Below are positions 61,001-64,000 of a stretch of 64,000 nt of DNA, one piece after another. The translations under genes were made by a program, and so were the position numbers. The notes under the pieces were generated by a model. It saw nothing but the letters and a program-made list of their open reading frames with translations. It searched no databases and was not told where the DNA came from. This DNA comes from Chrysemys picta bellii (Eukaryota; Chordata; Testudines; Emydidae), in NCBI RefSeq assembly GCF_011386835.1, contig NC_088795.1, positions 12,443,441-12,507,440 of the forward strand. The letters are read 5' to 3'. The stretch's first letter is position 1. Every line of letters begins with the position of its first letter.

Positions 61001-61597
61001 TTTTCAGAGTAGCAGCCGTGTTAGTCTGTATCCGCAAAAAGAACAGGAGTACTTGTGGCACCTTAGAGACTAACACATTTATTTGAGCATAAGCTTTCGT
61101 GGGCTACAGCCCACTTCATCAGGTGCATAGAATGGACCATATAGTAAGGAGATATATATACACATACAGAGAACTTGAAAAGGTGGGAGTAGCCATACCA
61201 ACTCTAAGAGGCTAATTAATTAAGATGAGCAACTATCAGCAGGAGAAAAAAATCTTTTGTAGTGATAATCAAAATGACCCATTTCTGACAGTTTGACAAG
61301 AAGGTGTGAGGATACTTAACGTGGGGAAATAGATTCAATGTGTGTAATGGCTCAGCCATTCCCAGTCTTTATTCAAGCCTAGATTGATGGTATCTAGTTT
61401 GCATATCAATTCAAGTTCAGCAGTTTCTCGTTGGAGTCTGTTCTTGAAGCTTTTCTGTTGCAAAATTGCCACCTTTAAATCTGTCACTGAATGGTTAGAG
61501 AGGTTGAAGTGTTCTCCCACTGGTTTTTGAATGTTATGATTCCTGATGTCAGGTTTGTGTCCATTTATTCTTTTGCGTAGAGACTGTCCGGTCTGGG
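61001..61597 (-). mobile_element. Penelope-like element 3' part with GIY-YIG endonuclease remnant
   Basis: The minus strand from 61597 encodes a GQSLRKRINGHKPDIRNHN stretch, GEHFNLSNHSVTDLKVA, RETAELELICKLDT and LNKDWEWLSHYTH, then a stop near 61335. Order and motifs fit the C-terminal GIY-YIG endonuclease end of a Penelope-like retroelement, lacking the N-terminal GIY-YIG strand. A 3' UTR follows and ends in the same terminal segment as 21053-21105. The element is 5' truncated and inactive. The flanks differ from those of the short copies in A and B. Confidence 0.75.
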
Positions 61598-62374
61598 ATC
61601 TATACAATGTACATGTTCGCTATTCCATTATAACAGGATACACGTAAGTGAAAAAATGCAAGTAGCATCCCATTAGTTTTCATAAAGTTTAAATACCAAA
61701 TAAAGTCATGTAAATTTAAGAATGCATTTATACAATATTTATACATTTAACTTATTGGTCTGGCTTCCAGCTGCATTTGTCAGTTCTCAGCTGACTCGGC
61801 CCTGGCGGGAGCTGGCACTCAGCTTACCAGCATCACAGTCCTAATGACTATGTCCTCATGTAAAAGGGATCTGATTAGTCATTTTGGGCCAAATCCTAAA
61901 GTCCTTACTCGTCTACATGTCAGTTTTGACTATTAAGGATTGCAACAGTTGGCCTTGATAATATTACTTTAGATTCAACTTCATTTCAGTGTGGAGTTTC
62001 CTGCTGGGCAGAAACATGAACAAGGACAGGGGAAATTGTGCACATAGAATCCAAAGACAGAATTCGGTCCATAATAAATGAACCATTCATCAGCAGCACA
62101 GCATTTTTTATAGAACAAGTGACATTGTACCATACCTAAATGACGTAACACGTCTAAGGTTGCAGGGAGCAATATACACCAGCTCCCTTAAGATTTGAGC
62201 ATTGGAGATTAGACAAAAGCAACATACACTTGTTTGAACAAGGTCAGTACATGAGCTTTTCTTTTGGGTCGGGTAAATTTGAAGCTGATGGAAAGAACAA
62301 CTGCTGGGTTCACTTTGGGCTGTATCCAACTCCCACTGGAGTCTGGATGAAGCATCTCCTCTCTTACAGTTTTC
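61598..62374. other. Unit C intergenic region with empty site for LTR family 1, site 2
   Basis: Colinear with A 21170-22600 minus the LTR; the unoccupied site is near 61755. No gene. Confidence 0.55.
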
Positions 62375-62382
62375 CTATAGTA

Positions 62383-62824
62383 CAGGGGTTCTCAAACTTT
62401 TCCTATTGCTGAGTCCCTCTTTGAAAATATTTCAGGCTGTGATGATCTCCCAAAAAAAGTGATAGCAAATGACTGTACATCCCCATAAGTGCATACTCAT
62501 GCTATTGCCAGCCTTACGGCTGCACTGCTGCTGGTGGTGGTGCTGCCTTCAGAGCAGGGTGGCTGGAGATGCGGCAGCTGCTGGCTGGGTGCCCAGCTCT
62601 GCAGGCAGTGCCAATGTATGGTACTGCCACCCTTACTTCTGCGCTGCTGCTGCTGACGGCGCTGCCTTCAGAATTGGGCAACCAGAGAGCAATGGATGTT
62701 GTTACCCCCCCCCACGCACACACAGCTCCCCTTTCCCCTGGTGACATTGTTATGATCTCACAACCCCCCTACAATAGGCTTGCGACCCCCTTTTGGGGCA
62801 GGACTCCCAGTTTGAGAAACACTG
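62383..62824. mobile_element. hAT-type non-autonomous element (unit C)
   Basis: Counterpart of 22609-23050; duplication CTATAGTA at 62375-62382 and CTATATTA at 62825-62832. Confidence 0.87.
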
Positions 62825-62950
62825 CTATATTAGCCAGGAAAGCTTTTTCCTATCACAGTCAGGAGTGTGTGCAGAACATAATTGGTCAGATGTTTTGGGG
62901 ATTAGCTCTGCAAATCATCTTGGCTGCTATATAAAAAATGAAAATCTAAA

Positions 62951-63864
62951 TGAAAATCCATCTCTTACTTTTGAACACTGGGCTGTCATGTATTACACTG
63001 GAGACAGTGGATGCCTTCATGAAATACATGAATACAGTGGTTCTTAAACTCTTTTCCGTGGTCCAGAGCTCTCCCTGATGGTGTGCGGAAAGATAACCAA
63101 ATAGTGGACATCATCAGAGTGTTGGGATGGGAATGTCTGTAAGATCATCTTCTGAAGTGGTCCACAAAAGGAATGCTTGTAAAAGCATTACGCTACTAGC
63201 ACACAATGAATCCTACTTTCTGATTGTGTTTCCTCTTAGTGAGGGGTTAATGTAGCCACCTTAATTACAAAGCATGCTATAATACTGAAATAAATACAGT
63301 AAAATCTTGCTGTATTACAAACAAATATTTAATAAATAGAATGAGCACAAATTCAGTGCGTCTCACAGGTAAAATTATTTTCTTGCAGTCCCTGGCTCAC
63401 AAAATGCCATTTTCTTGGCAGGCAAATCCAGAGGTTTTCTTCATGATTTTTTTGATGTTGTACTGAAAGGAAAATGAAATGAGTTGAGATCAGCACTTAT
63501 GCACTCATCCAAGCTGACAACACCCAGACTTGCTTTAAAGGAAAATAGTTTTTGCCAAGAATGGCTTTATCTCAGCACTTAGTATTTTGAAAACTGAAAG
63601 GAGAACTCCAAAATAACTGATAACCCTCAGCTATATATTGCTTTGAACAATGAGTGTTTCAGAGCCAGGCTTTCACCCATTGAAGTACTTGGGTGCGTTA
63701 TTTGATAAAGGTTGTCTCAGCCAGAGTGACAAAGGGAAATAGGTAACATGAACCAGTTGTAGCTGACTTCAGTGATGCTTCTGGGGGAATGAGATACTAC
63801 TCAGGATGAGTAAGAGAGGCGGAATCTGGACCCAAATGGGAATGGATGACAAGTCACTTGGATA
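62951..63864. other. Right flank of the array
   Basis: Not found elsewhere in the window. CAGTGGTTCTTAAACTC at 63035 looks like a hAT-type terminus, but I found no matching right end. No gene seen. Confidence 0.45.
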
Positions 63865-64000
63865 TTAAGGAGTCTGGTGGCACCTTAAAGACTAACAGAT
63901 TTATTTGGGCATGAGCTTTCGTGAGTAAAAACCTCACTTCTTCGGATGCATCCGAAGAAGTGAGGTTTTTACTCACGAAAGCTCATGCCCAAATAAATCT
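63865..64000. mobile_element. Penelope-like terminal fragment with perfect inverted repeat, cut by the window end
   Basis: GGAGTCTGGTGGCACCTTAAAG then ACTAACAGATTTATTTGGGC is a relative of the terminal segment at 58621-58670. 63897-63948 and 63949-64000 are perfect inverted repeats of 52 bp each, meeting at GGATGCATCC. The true length is unknown because the window ends within the second arm. Confidence 0.82.

Larger units (their letters stand above)
43616..62950. repeat. Tandem segmental duplication, unit C (right end missing)
   Basis: Colinear with A and B but more diverged and with its own indels. Similarity to A and B ends near 62950 (after TGAAAATCTAAATG), just before the place where A and B carry the GC-rich hAT, CR1 and C-rich tail. 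Confidence 0.9.

Overview
The window is nuclear DNA of a vertebrate, most likely a turtle (Testudines); a crocodilian is a less likely alternative. Reasons: intron-split CXC chemokine genes, many CR1 LINE 3' ends, Penelope-like elements with GIY-YIG endonuclease remnants, hAT non-autonomous elements with 8-bp target duplications, and solo LTRs, in sequence styles I know from turtle genomes. The species call is inference; no database was consulted.

The main structure is a direct tandem array of three units of about 18 kb: A (7319-25149), B (25150-43615) and C (43616 to about 62950). Each unit holds one intact four-exon gene on the minus strand, at 8806-10101, 26637-27935 and 44974-46205. Each gene encodes a secreted ELR+ CXC chemokine of 102, 103 or 104 residues, of the GRO/CXCL1-3/IL-8 type (neutrophil attractants acting on CXCR1/CXCR2 in the family). 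Each has a TATA-like box and an NF-kB-like site just upstream, and AU-rich motifs in the 3' flank, as expected of inflammation-induced, short-lived cytokine mRNAs.

Region by region: 70-1690 is a strongly diverged, GC-richer relic of the sequence found upstream of the chemokine in the other units, so a fourth and older unit probably extends off the left edge. 2487-4180 is a three-level nest (CR1 inside hAT inside Penelope-like). 4451-4960 is another Penelope-like relic. 6250-7032 is GC-rich repeat with a 30-bp tandem repeat. Units A, B and C follow. 62950-64000 is right flank ending in a Penelope-like fragment with a perfect 52-bp inverted repeat at the window edge.

Insertions with target-site duplications and visible empty sites order the duplications. 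Three solo LTRs are shared by A and B and absent from C. One nested LTR is only in B. A Penelope-like insertion and a mariner-like element are only in C. This supports ((A,B),C), with the left relic outside. The most striking coding observation is that exon 3 of gene C differs from exon 3 of gene A at 11 of 84 bases (7 amino-acid changes), while the flanking introns are almost identical. I found no other protein-coding gene, tRNA, rRNA or CRISPR. The remaining open frames look like chance frames or parts of repeats.
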